Origin: Arbacia lixula
Taxonomy: Eukaryota; Echinodermata; Echinoidea; Arbacioida; Arbaciidae
Assembly (NCBI GenBank): GCA_963669155.1
Contig: OZ022595.1
Span: 3,188,705-3,252,704 of the forward strand
Length of the DNA stretch: 64,000 nucleotides
Direction: 5' to 3'
Part shown: one piece after another, positions 44,750 to 58,400 of the stretch
Layout: every line of letters starts with the position of its first letter
How positions within the stretch are numbered: the stretch's first letter is position 1
Made by a program: the position numbers and the translations under genes
The notes under the pieces: generated by a model
What the model was told of the DNA's origin: nothing
Database searches by the model: none
Seen by the model: the letters and a program-made list of their open reading frames with translations, nothing else

Positions 44750-45770
44750 CGCCCATGCAATGTTGTACGCTGAAGAGCAGGTATTCCAGATAGTCAAGTC
44801 CAAATAGGTGATCCAAGATGGTAAAATATCAATCCACAGAGTGTAAGGCTTTCACAGGCAGGATCTCATAAGCACTATTTAACATCGTATAAATCCACAG
44901 GTGTGTATCGAGTCAAGGTCACAATAAATTCTTAATGGCAGGTTATTATTACCACAGGTGACTGGAGCAAGATGATATAAAAACTCTGAACTCTGAATGT
45001 CCAAAACAACTCAAATACTACAATCTGTACATTCTAGAAGGTTCTATCATCTGTGCATCTACAAAGTTCTATCCATGCTTGTGAACATGACAAGCAATAA
45101 ACTCAATGACCTGACCCAGATTCTACTGAATCTATTACTGTCTGGAATGTTCCAGATTCTACTGTTCTGGACTGTTCATTGATGAGTCATCACTGGCCCA
45201 AAAGGTCATTGAACTCCACAGGCACACTCCAGCCAGTGCCTCCTTTATTATGCTAATTATCTCGCTATTATGTGATTCGTCCAAATATCTTGAAAATGTC
45301 CTCATTATTTAACACGAGAAGTTCAAAGAAATTATCACAACTTGCTTAGTTCATTAAAGTCATAATGGCGAACTTTAAGACATAAATTGATTCAAAATTT
45401 CTTATATGCCTATGTTATAAAATGTAATACATTGCTTCTGTGAATACTGGTAAATATTGCAAATACTATTACATGTACATGTATTTCGAAACTGTTTTCT
45501 ACTATTTCTTTTTTTTCTTTTTCTTAAAGAAAACATATACATAATAAATTGTGTTGTACTATTGTACTATGTATTTCTCATACCTCGAAAGGGGTCGTCA
45601 GAAATAATAAATAAACATTAAACTTCAAACTTCATCTTTGATGTAAATAACACCTGGCCCAGATAGCCCTCCCAAATTCCAGAATCTTCCAGGAAGTACA
45701 CATTGCGCAATGTTGATTTCACCAGGGAGGAATTTCACAAGCACATAGACTGCATCTCATTCAATGTATA
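44750..45770 (-). repeat. Interspersed repeat R1, copy B
   Basis: It is the inverse of 53183-53522 plus 55836-56110: shared blocks include GGCACTGGCTGGAGTGTGCC, GACCTTTTGGGCCAGTGATG and GATCCTGCCTGTGAAAGCCT (as read in copy A). This copy lacks the 2.3-kb TIR element found in copy A but has its own ~380-bp extra sequence at about 45262-45640. Coding content not recognised. Confidence 0.75.
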
Positions 45771-46257
45771 ACTTACACAAATTCATAACATGGTACTATT
45801 TCTATTTACCATTCAAGGTTATACAATGTGTTGAAAAAAAATATAATGGTAAATCGAATGGTAATTGAAAATTACAAATAGTGTAATGTTATTGCCGGAA
45901 GTCACTGTAATTACAATTTTTCACACATAAATAATTAAAAATATGGGGTAAATCATATGTCAAATTAAAGGGGAATAGTAGCTCTTTGAATAGAATGAAA
46001 TATTTTGTTTTAACATTTGATGAAAATATGAGTGTAGTGGCCCCCTTAAAACAAGAGGTAAACAGCAGAACTACATGAAATGCACCAGTAGCCAGAAGTA
46101 CTCATTGTAATACAGTAGAAGCATAGATGGTAATAAAAAGTAGTAGATAAGTATGAGTTGTAGAAGTTGCAATAGTAGTTAAAGTAGCAATTGTAATATT
46201 ATCAGTAGGAATAGTAAAAGCAGCAGGATCAGTATTATTTGTAGACGAAGTATCACT
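45771..46257. other. No gene recognised
   Basis: AT-rich sequence with TAGTAG-type simple repeats. The next ACAD11-like exon was expected in this direction but was not found. Confidence 0.4.
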
Positions 46258-46456
46258 TAGTAGTAGTAGAAAAAGGAGAAGAAAAAGAAGAGGAAGGGGA
46301 GGAAGAGGAGGAAGAGGAAGAGGAGGAAGAGGAAGAAAATGAAGAAGAGGAAGAGGCAGAAGAAGACAGAGAAGACAAAGAATACAAAGACGAAGAAGAA
46401 GAAGAAAAAGAAGAAGAAGAAGAAGAAGAAGAAGAAGAAGAAGAAGAAGAAGAAAA
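46258..46456. repeat. ~200-bp polypurine tract with (GAA)n
   Basis: Almost pure purine on the + strand, ending in a (GAA)n run at ~46410-46453. It lies about 30 bp inside the intron downstream of ACAD11-like exon 6, so the transcript would carry UUC repeats close to the donor. Confidence 0.95.
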
Positions 46457-46489
46457 AAGTATATAAGTCATAGCAAAGGCTCTGCCTAC

Positions 46490-49400
46490 CTAATGGGTTG
46501 CCCATCCCGCTATCCATGTCAACAGGCCAGTGATAGGGGGCGCAATTGTAGGCCAAGTCAGTCAGAGGGTCACCTAGTGTGGACAGCTCCCAGTCCAGGA
46601 CCGCAATCACTCGTGGCTACAGTCCATAGAAAAGACAAGCAGCAAATGAGGAATACAGCAACGATTCAACATGACTCACACAAAACTGAAACAAGCAATT
46701 AAGTGTTAGTGATATTTGTTTGTCTCGCAATGTAAAGTCAACAAAGATTACAAAAAGATCACGTTAAGTGCGCCGCTGCAACATTTCGTCAGATGTGATA
46801 CAAAAATGTAGAAAGCAAGGTCCTTTGTCCCTTTGACCATCTAGGAGCTGTTTCTCGCTCTTACGGTTTAGTGCGCTGCCCTGACCAAAGGGTATATGGG
46901 TCTGTTCACGAAGTTGGGAACCTTTTTGTGACATTTTATCATAACTTTTAAAATAAGACTTATCTAAAGTTGGGCATTTGATGTAATATTTGTGTTACCT
47001 TCATGAAGCATTTAAAGATCTCAAGACATTTTGTTTTATGCTACTTTTTAAATAATATTAGAAATTGTACAAAAATTAGGGTTCTGGATGTAACATGGAC
47101 ACGGTGTCCATGTTACATCCACAACTGTTTATTTTTGGTTTTACAGCAAATCAGTATTACCAATCATGATAAGTATTGGTGTTATTACTATTGGGTACAT
47201 GGCTGATGCAATGCAACAAAAATTGGAATAAACAAATACTTGATTCACTGACTTCTGATGAATTGGTTGTGGATGTAATGGTGTCCAAATGTGTGACAAA
47301 AATTTACCCATTTTGGGAACCGTTACATCCACAACCAGTTCTTCAAAAGTCAATGAATAAAGTATTTGTTTAGTTCCTATTTTCGTTGCATTGCATCAGC
47401 CATGTACCCCATAGTTACCACACCAATACTTACCATGATTGGTATTACTGATTTGCTGTAAAACAAATACTTTATTCATTGACTTTTGAAGAACTGGTTG
47501 TAAATGTAACGGTTTCCAAAATAGGTAAATTTATGTCACACATTTGGACACCATTACATCCACAACCAATTCATCAGAAGTCAGTGAATCAAGTATTTGT
47601 TGATTCCAATTTTTGTTGCATTGCATCAGCCATGTACCCAATAGTAATAACATCAATACTTATCATGATTGGTAATACTGATTTGCTGTAAAACCAAAAA
47701 TAAACAGTTGCGGATGTAACACGGACACTGTGTCCGTGTTATATCCAGAACCCTAATTTTTGTACAATTTCTAATATTATTTGAAAAGGAGGATAAAACA
47801 AAAGGTCTTTAGATCTTTAAATGCTTCATGAAGGTAACACAAACACTACATCAAATGCCCAACTTTAGATAAGTCATATTTTAAAAGTTATGATAAATTG
47901 TCACAAAAAGGGTTCCCAACTTTGTGAACAGACCCATATAAACCCTTGCTTATTTTTGTATCACACCTGACGAAATGTTGCAGCGGTGCGTGAAATGTTG
48001 TGATCTTTTGAGATTCTGTGCTGACCTTACATTGCGAGACAAACGAATAGCGATTATATCCGCCAGAAGTAACATATTTAGCACAAGTAATGACATCTTT
48101 ATTGTTTTCTAATCTGAGCTAACAAGATCATTTATTGGTATTATCAAAAAAATAAATTTATTAATAGCATGGATTGAAACAGGAAATAATGAAGTTATTT
48201 TTTTGCATTCAAGCTGATAAACAGGCAAGATCACACAATTCTACAGAAAGATGGCAATAAATGATAAACAAGAATTGGACTAATCAATTACACATAATGC
48301 TACTTATTTTACCTCATTTGGGTGGAAAACCATGTTCTCAAGCCTGTAGTCTCCATGTACAATAGTAGTCTTCTCTTCAGTCTTCGGTATGTTATTTGGT
48401 AGCCAATCAAATAGCTCAGTTGCTGATGGAAGCTCTGGTAAAGAGGCTATTTTGATGGCTCCTTTGAACTGTCTCGTCCATGTGTTGATCTACAAAGAGA
48501 AGGATCAACATAGATAAGACCAGGAAGAAACTATTACAAAGTCATGTTTATAGCAGAGTGTCACATCAAGAATCCATTTAATTTCTTGAAAACAGGGGAG
48601 GAAAACCTGGTGTGCGGACAGAAATAACTATAAGACGTGTGGTGTAATACCAATCTATTGCTGTTCACATTACAAGGCTTGTAATCCTACTATCACAGCG
48701 CTGATAATGCTGAAACTAAGAAAGAAAAAAACAAAAATCCTTTGACTTGTCTCATTTTCCTCTGACTATGATCAACACACTCCTCTGATCTGTCAGAGAT
48801 TATTCAACATGCCCTGTTGCCCTTTCTAGCTAAGGGGTTAGTACGTAGCTGTGGTATAGACTATGAACTCCCAATAAATGAAGTGTCATTCTGCCATGAG
48901 CATGGGTCCCATTTACTAGGGAAGAAATACTTGAAACTGGTAACATTGTCGAAATCAAATACAAATCTGCACCCGCTGATGACAGTTAAAAGGTTATGCC
49001 ATGAGCACAGCACGTACCGTACTTTTCCCATTTACGAGTACTGCAAGAATTCAAGAATTTTTGAATGGCACGATAAGGGTAAGCAAAATAAAGAATAATA
49101 ATCAATTCTCACGTAAGCTGACCAGTTCTGTACTGTCTGCTAGGGATTTTGTTGCATCAAGAAAGGTTCAATTCATTACATAGGTTACAACATCATTCAT
49201 TACATAGGTTAAAACATCAGCAAATCGTCAAATCTGGTTCACCTTGATTGTATGCATGAATGTACAGTGAGACAATTTTTTTCTTTTTTAAACTGACAAT
49301 CTTTTGTAAAATCCTGGTAATACCTAATTAATGATTTAAGTGCTTCACATGTTATAAATCAAGGATTAAAGAACAGTGAAAAGAAGTCGCTAATGCTAGG

Positions 49401-52400
49401 TTTCTGGGGACCGGGTATACCTGGTTTCTGGAGAACATAAAGTAGAATAGTTAAGCACTGACCTGTCTGTGACAGAAGCCTCCCTCCTTCCCATATCCTG
49501 TCAGACCCAGCTGCCTGAAGTCCAGTCGGTGCAGGAAAGCTAGGGTGTTGATCATGGCAAAGTAGATGTCTTTTCTCTCCCCAGGGGTCAGCTCAGGCAA
49601 GGTCACCTCTCGAAAGATACGCCCCTGTAATCAATAGAATACTGTATATGCCATATTTTTCGCGAATCAGGACTTCCTGACAATTTAGCGAGTGGTTAAA
49701 TTTGCGATCTTGGAATACTACTTTTTTTCGGCGTATAAGACGCACATATTTTCCCATGAAAATCACGCCAAAGTCCGGGTGCGTCTGATACGCGGCGTTA
49801 GCAAAAGTCAGGTCTTTCAAACCAACGCGTATACACAAGGGGCTATGCATTGTATGACAATAATCAACATTCAACTACAAAATAGATGGCTTTGATAGCC
49901 CGACACAATTCCGGTAATACGATCTCAATCACATCATCAGCATATTTACCGGTACTAACAAAGCACCAGGACTAGTTGTTGTCCGAGACACCTCAAAGAA
50001 ACCGCTAGCTAGAAAGCTAAGCCCTAAGGATAAAATCTGTTGGATCGGAGCCGCTATTGTTGCTTTGATCCGGCTGCGAGGTAGCACTATACGCATTCAC
50101 GTCTCAGAGATTTAAAAAAAAAAAAAAAAAAAATATCTGTCGTATGAGACCTGTATAGCGCCATCTCGTGGCCGGCTCAAAGCAGCAATAGTGGCTCCGA
50201 TCTAACAGAGGTAATCCTTACTTAGCGGTTTCTTTGAGGTGTCTCGGACAACTTCTAGTCCTGGTGCTTTGTTAGTACTGGAATTTATGCCGGTAATGTG
50301 ATTGAGATTGTATTACCGGTACATCAATTGTGTCAGGCTATGAAAGCCATATATTTTGCTGTTGGCTGTATAGCATAGTCCCATACATGTGCTCAAAGTC
50401 AGGATGCGTCTTATCCGAGGGTGCGTCTTTTTTACCAGTCGATACGGTAATACTATTAGTGCATGTGCTCTGCACGTCGTATTCATTTTTTCACACGTTG
50501 TTAAATTCGCAAATAGCACCCAACTCGCAAAATTCATGAAAGTAAAAAATCCGTGAAATATATGGAGTATACAGTAGGTGGCAGTTTTCACTAGCTCTTG
50601 TTGCGCCATATTTTATCGGACATTTTATAAATGAAAATTGCCACCCACAGCATGTCATTTGTTAATCATTTTACCATCAATACCGGTAACTCTCATTGAG
50701 TTGCAGTTTAACTGGCACACAAAGGGTTACAAGTAAACATCTTTTCTCTCCCCAGGGGCCAACTCATCTACAATGGTACCACTAACTCTACTAACCTGTC
50801 GTAGAAGAGTGGCCTTTACTATGACAATGGTTCCATGTGTTTGTGTGATAAACAATGTTGTTAATCAAACCTGTAATCAGTGAGGTTTGTTATGATAGTC
50901 ATAACACACCCATAAAGTGACAACCTAGATATTCCTTGGGACCATATTGGAAATGCTCAATCATCCTAATTCACCATTGATTTGACTACTATGGCAACAT
51001 CCGCAATGCTCAGAGCTAATTTGTCATTTCCATGGTACTTCCCATCGACAGATAAGTTGAATCAATTGAAAACTTATATAAATGCAACATGGCACTCATC
51101 TGAAAAGGTTTAAGGTACCCTGTCATCAAAGTGTATGTCGACTTATGTTGATGCAACATAATATGTACATAACAAGATCACTTACTGTTCAATGGAAATA
51201 TGTGTCCTATATTTTAAAATAATTTTTCTTTATTTTTTCTCAGCACTGATAAGCCTTGCCTCCAAAATATCCTCCATTCAAGATTCCCCCTGTGACATCA
51301 TCAATGGTAGAAATTAGCAGGATAATGAGCAGGATTTATGCACAAATTAAACATTGCAATACCTACCTCCACCTGCCCACAAAAGCATCACATGTCTTCA
51401 CACAATACATGTAACATCTAACAACCTTTCATGGGGGAATAATCGTTTCCTTTTCTCAGAAATGTCCTAGCTATGTGATGCTATTATAAGCACCTGCAAG
51501 TAGTCATTTTTTTTTTTTGCAATGTTTAGCTTGTGCATAAATTATGTCTATTATCCTGCTAATTTCTACCTTTGATGATGTCACAGGGGGAATTTTGAGC
51601 TGGAGGATATTTTGGAGGCGGGGCTTATCAGTGCTGAGAAAGAATATAGAAAAATTATTTTAAAATATAGGACACATATTTCCATTGAACAGTTACTGAT
51701 ATTGTTATATTAATTTGCATCAACAGAAGTCGGCATAGATTTTGATGACAGGGGCTTTTTAAGTACATACATTGAAGGATGTTCTTTTTGGAGATAATAA
51801 AATACAGCACATACCCTGACATGCTCCATAATGTAGAACTCTGTTCCAATGATGTCTGCATCCTCACAGTAGGCCAGTGGTTTGGGCACTGGGAACCCTG
51901 CTTGATGCAGGGCCAGCTGAATCCGATATTCCCTACCCACCTGGAAAAATAACACCTCAGTGAATATGACAGTCGGAGTCCTGTACTTAGCAAGCTAATA
52001 CATGAATCTCCAAAGGGTTCAAGAGACAAGAGAGGTGTGGTACTCCATGATCGTTTACACTGTATGTCATAGTCTCACAGGACGGTACATTGAAAGAGAG
52101 TACTAATCAAGCATTAAAGGGTTACTAAATTAGAAAATTAAGTTCCCACTAATCTATGTAATAACAAAAAAACGAATTTCACATTTGTTTGCCTCAAAAA
52201 AGCCACATTTTGATGAAAATTTGACAAAACGCAAGCCTCCAGTGAAGTATGAGAAGTCAAAATGCCATAGATTGTACGGAAGTCAACAATAGAACATTTA
52301 TGTAATGTATCCACAACTTTCCCCCTAACTGCGTAGTAACGCGCTATTGCATTCACCTGTATCTTGTCATTCAGATTCAATGGATGGAATGCACTTTGAA

Positions 52401-55400
52401 TCTATTAGTTGTTGCTACTCTGACAAACTTCGGACAAGCTTTGGGGTTCCCATTGGTAATGTATTGTTTGAACGGCGTGAATGAAATATTTTAATCACGC
52501 CGTTGGAATTTATGGCATTTTGACTTCTCCTACGTCACTGGAGGCATGCGTTTTTTTTTTCAAATTTTCATCAAAATGAGACTTTATTGCGTTAAACTAA
52601 TGTGAAATTTGTTTTTAGTGAATAATTTTACATATGAAAGTGGAAACTTATTTTTCTAATTTAGTAACCCTTTAACAATATGCACATTTTCAGGATATAA
52701 TTATTTGTTATCGAACACAGGTTGCAATCAGTTATGCATTTATGGAAGACTGCTAAATAAACATTTTAAGACTACACAGTACACAGATAGTACATTGTAA
52801 ATAATTGTTAGTGCACCGGTACAAGATTTTGCGTAAGGTGAAAGATTAGACAATTCATTTGATGAGGCAGAGCCAAGGTGAATAGAGCATCTGGTCTTTC
52901 ACTGAACGCGAAATTTTGTTCCATATCATGATTCCAAAAGCAGACGAACTTATATTTTGGTATAGTGGTTGTAAATCAACACACATTCTTCCATTTGCTT
53001 CCATTTGTTCTTTTTTATTTTTTTTCTTTTGGGGGTGATTTACACCTACCATCCCAAAACAATGAAGTTCATTTGCTTCTTCAGGTCATCAGTGGCTTAA
53101 ATTCAGTCAGAGAAACTTAATTTTAGCCGTGTACAGGTTGTTATAAATTTGTGTAAGTTGTAAATGTAGCCATTAAATGAGATGCAGTCTATGTGGTTGT
53201 GAAATTCCTCCTTGGTGAAATCAACATTGCGCAATGTGTACTGCCTGGAAGATTCTGGAATTTGGGAGAGCTATTTGGGCCAGGTGTTATTTATATAAAA
53301 GAATGTTACGCCTAGCGGGAGCTAATTAGCATAATAAAGGAGGCACTGGCTGGAGTGTGCCTGTGGAGTTCAGTGACCTTTTGGGCCAGTGATGACTCAT
53401 CAGTGTAATCTAGGTCAGGTCAATATTGTTTGTCATGTTTGCAAGCATAGATAAAACTTCCTAGTACTGAGAAATTTCTAGATGCACAGGAGATAGAACG
53501 TTCTAGAATGTACAGATTGTGATATGTGACCGCCCAGCTCGAAACCCACAAAAAGTCGTGCGGTACAATTTTCTATGGAAGCAGGAGACCGTCAAAAACG
53601 TGGAATTACGTTGTGTAGCAATCAGAATTGCCACACGACCTAAATAATTACGTCGTGTGGTAACTCCAATTGCCACGCGACGTAATTATTTAGGTCGTGT
53701 GGCAATTACAATTACTACACGACGTGATTCCGAATTACTGCCCAACGATTTAAAGACACGACCTTAAAAAATTAGTCTCGTTACATCAAATAATTAAGGT
53801 CGTGTTGGAATTGGACTTGCCAAACGACCTAAATAATTGGGTCGTGTAGTAATTCAAATTGCCACACGACCTAAATATTTACGTCGTGTGGCAATTATTT
53901 GCCACACTACATAATTCCGATTTACCACACTACCTAATTCCGAATTACTGCTCAACGACTTAACGTCATGACCTTAAATCGTTGAGCAGTAATTCGGAAT
54001 TACGTAGTGTGGCAAATAATTGCCACACGACGTAAATGTTTAAGTCGTATGGCAATTCGAATTACTACACGACGTAATTATTTAGGTCATGTAGTAATTC
54101 GAATTACTACACGACCTTAATTATTTGATGTAGCAAGACTAATTTTTCAAGGTCGTGTCCTTAAATCGTTGGGCAGTAATTCGGAATTACGTCGTGTAGT
54201 AATTGTAATTGCCACACGACCTAAATAATTACGTCGCGTGGCAATTGGAATTACCACACAACGTAACTATTTAGGTCGTGTGGTAATTCTAATTGCTACA
54301 CGTCGTAATTCCGTGTTTTTGACGGTCTCCTGCTTCCATAATTTTCTGTACTAGACCAAAATATGTCATTTGGGTTGACCACATCAAATTTTTGAAGTTT
54401 GTCCTATCTGAAAGAGTGAACATTCCTCTACCTGCTGTTTAAATTTGGTGACATAAAACGAAACCGCAACCGAGATATCAGCAGTTATTTTGGACCATAT
54501 TTTTTCGGACAGGCACTGCTTTCGATCTAGCTGATAGCGGAATTCGACAGCCGCTCGTTGCTAGGGATCAAGATTTGACCCCATTTTCCCGCGGTCATCA
54601 AACGCTTGTTGTGATTGGATAATAGCACGGTCAATTGCTTGCGGGTTACTTAATAGCTCTTTATCGATCGGGCGGGCGGGTCCTTGTAGGGCTACATGCA
54701 TGCGTGTATAAAGCAAATCGTAAATGTTTAAGACTTTGAACAGAAAAGATTTGTAAAGAAGCATCAACGTTGTTCAGAAAGGGGATGGTGCATTAGCATT
54801 TCTTTTTTGTTCTTTGTTATGCTTCCTTTAGAAATTCTCTCATTGAGAGTGAATCCGTCAGATTTGTCAGTTTATCCTGCGCAACTTGATTTTGACAATT
54901 ATTTAATAAACACCTGTTGCTCCTCAACGCATGACTCTTATCTTTCATGTTAGGTGTCAAATGAAAGAAGAAAACCCGTACTTTCTAATGTGTATAATAT
55001 TCAATTATTTTATTTCAGTCAACTAGAGAAATAATACAGAATCCCGGTTTCCTTTTTTCTCGGACACACTGTACAAATGGATAATCATTATAAAATTATT
55101 GTGTTTGAGTTTCATGAAGATTCATGCTCCAAAAATTCACTCATAAAAAAAGCGAAAACATTTCTCTCGATCATAGTTTAAATTATTTTTTTACAAAGCA
55201 ATTATAAAAGACTAAAAGACTAAAAGTTTTCTTCAGTATACTCTCTTCGCTGAACACTACAATTCAAAACAAGTTAAATTCTCCTGAAAATACCAGAATG
55301 CACCTTGATGCTCATGCACGGCCAATTCAATTCAATTCACCCATCATGTATAAGAAATAAGGAACATATATTTGACATTGACAATAATGGATGATTTTGC

Positions 55401-58400
55401 ATCTTGCCACATTTGACTCAGCTCCATACACGGGTCTTGTACATATTCCATGTTTTTTTTTATTATTTCAGATGGGGATCATTATAAAGAGGAATAAACG
55501 GGCTATTAAACGATACTAATATCAAGTATTACAACAAAATAACTAGAGAGACATCGATGCTCAAATTTGAGTTGCAGAACTTTTTTTGAGGAGTTTACAT
55601 GTGCGAATTCTCACTTTGATAACCCAATTATCAAATCCTCTTTTCTCCTTTTCCTGTGAAACTGCTCCTCCAAAATCGCTTTTATCCTAATCACTTTTTG
55701 ATTTGGTTAGGATGGTCCAATTTTGACAAGTTATATATCATTTTAAAGCTTAGAACTTAGTCTTTAAAACTATGTCGAAAAGTGAAAATTCATTTTGGGC
55801 GACTTTTTGTGGGTTTTGAGCTGGGCGGTCACATAGGAGTTGTTTTGGACATAAGTTCAGAGTTTATATCATCTTAGCTCCAGTCACCTGCATTCTGTTG
55901 GGACCTTGGCTCGATACACATCTGTGGATTTATACGTGGATTTTTCTCTCCTTGGATAATTACCTGCCTGTTTAATAGTGCTTATGAGATCCTGCCTGTG
56001 AAAGCCTTACACTCTGTGGATTAATATTTGACCATCTTGGATTATCTATTTTGACTTGACTATCTGGAATACATGCTCTTCAGCGTACAACATTGAGATC
56101 CACATTGCGATCATAATTTGGGAATACTGGATCGGATTTTCAACTGGACCATCAACGGGAAGCCGTGGATTCATTCCACTACAGTATCCTCCAGCATTGT
56201 AAGCTAATCTTTACATACTACAGGTCAAAGAAATTGGCATAGGGAAAGGGAGAGGGAGGAAAGGTAATGCGCCGCAGTTTTAAAATGTGGCATATTTTGT
56301 CCAGTTCAACATCAAACATGATGCTTTAGCCTAAAATGCATCATGTTTCATGCTGAACTGGACAAAATATACCACAGTTTAAAACAGTGGCTCCCTCATT
56401 TTCTTCCCTGTCCCTTTCCCTATGCCAATTCCTTTGAGCTGGAGTGTACATATGTAACTGATATCTACTGATATATGTAACTTTTGTGAAAGTTTGTCTT
56501 GATTTTAAAGGGGAAATACCCCATATAATAAAAACACATAAATTAAATATTGGTATCATTTTAATTGATCATTTCTGTTTTGAATTGATCGTAACAAGGT
56601 CTAGGGGTCCACATTTTTATTCTAAATTTCGAAAAATACTAGTAACATCAGAAGAGCACTAAAAGTAAGTTGCAAGTATAAATAAGAACGTTGAAGACCA
56701 CAAAATATTGCCAAGACTAAAAGTCCTTTAAGGCACATTTGCCTATCAAACTGAGGCAAGGCGCTATCAGCCTACAGCACCACAACCACCATCACGCCCA
56801 CAGCCAGTCCACTACATGTACTCATACTTTGAACACTATCGCCTCAAAAATATACACTGTACCACCACTACCACTATCAGCACCACCACCACCATGCACC
56901 CCTTTCCTCATCCTCACCTGGTGGGCTCCTCGCAAGAGCTGCCCTGGGGGTTTCTTCCTCATCACTAGCGCCCTTCCATTCTTCTCCAGATAGAATGTTG
57001 GGTTCGATTGGCCAGACCTGCACACAATAAATTGAATTGCAGCACTATAATCATTGCACAATGCACACATTACAATGGAAGGATGAACAGAAGATCCCAC
57101 TAATGCTTCAGTCACATTTGCTATGGCCGCCATAGATTCCAAATATCTACGGCGAGTAGCAATTCTACGGTTGCCGTAGGGCGACTCTGTGGCGGCTGTA
57201 GGTTTTTTGACAAATACTACAGCCGACGCACGATACCCGCAAGGCTATGTACGGCTGCTGTACGCTCGACGTACAGCCGCCATAGAACATTCTACGCCAT
57301 AGCTACAGGTAGTCTAATTTCTATGGCAAGCATACATGTAGAAATGAAAAAATGTTATAACTCGGCGCTATAATTCTAGCCCCCCCCCCTACCATAAAAT
57401 AGGAATCTGCCGTACGTCGATCCTACGGCCGCCATAGATATTGTGCAATTTCTCGAATTCAGGTACCGGATATTCCGGCATACAAGACGCACCCCGACTT
57501 TGAGCACTCAATTTGAAAAAAAAAAAAAAAAATTGAGTCCGTATAAAGTTTCAACACATATGGGACTATATACAGTCAACAACAAAATAGATGGCTTTGA
57601 TAGCCTGACACACTTGATGTACCAGTAATACGATCTCAATCACATCACCAGCACAGTATGCTATTGATGTGATTGAGATCGTATTACCGGTACAACAATT
57701 GTATCGGGCTATCAAAGCCATCTACTTTTTTTAATGTCACACAATGCATAGTCCTATACATGTGTATACGTGTTGGTTTGAAAGACCCAATTTTTGCTAA
57801 CGCCGTGTATAAGACGCACCCGGACTTTGGCCTGATTTTCAAGGTGAAAAACGTGCGTCTTATACACCGAAAAATATGGTACATGTATGTATCTATGGCT
57901 GCCGTACGCCCGCCGTACAGCAAATGTGACAGAGGTTTAAGTTTAATTCCTTTGAGCTGGAGTGTACGCACGGAAATATTTGAAATGCTTGAAATAGCCT
58001 CATTCTAGTTAATTTAGAGCATTTTTGAATTTTGCACACACGTGAATGCATCAACAGACATGTATGCATGCATTTTTTGTCATGAAATCAATTGTCTATT
58101 AATTACTTTTATCCATGTCAAATGATCAAATGATCCATTCTAGAGTAAAATGTAATAATAATACAATGATCATGAGGGATCTTGTGGAATCTATATTATT
58201 TGCACCGAGGTTGGTAGGCATGCGGTACTATTTTCTCGAGACCACAGGTCGAGGGAAAATGGTACCGCACGCCCTCCACTTCACCAAGGGGACCAATAGA
58301 TTCCACAAAGATCCAGAATAAAGATTATCAAATATTTGCATCCTTCATTAATATATTCTTTGTTCATTAATTTAATCCTGAACATGGACCTTGTGAGTGT

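Larger units (their letters stand above)
53183..56110 (+). repeat. Interspersed repeat R1, copy A, interrupted
   Basis: Similar to the inverse of 44750-45770. It is split by the TA-flanked element at 53525-55833; removing that element restores a continuous match to copy B around ACAGATTGT...GAGTTGTTTTGGACAT. Confidence 0.75.

Noticed and set aside
46253..46610. Poly-Ser and poly-Phe ORFs
   Set aside because: They are frames through the GAA/TTC tract; one merely fuses real exon 6 to it past the splice donor.
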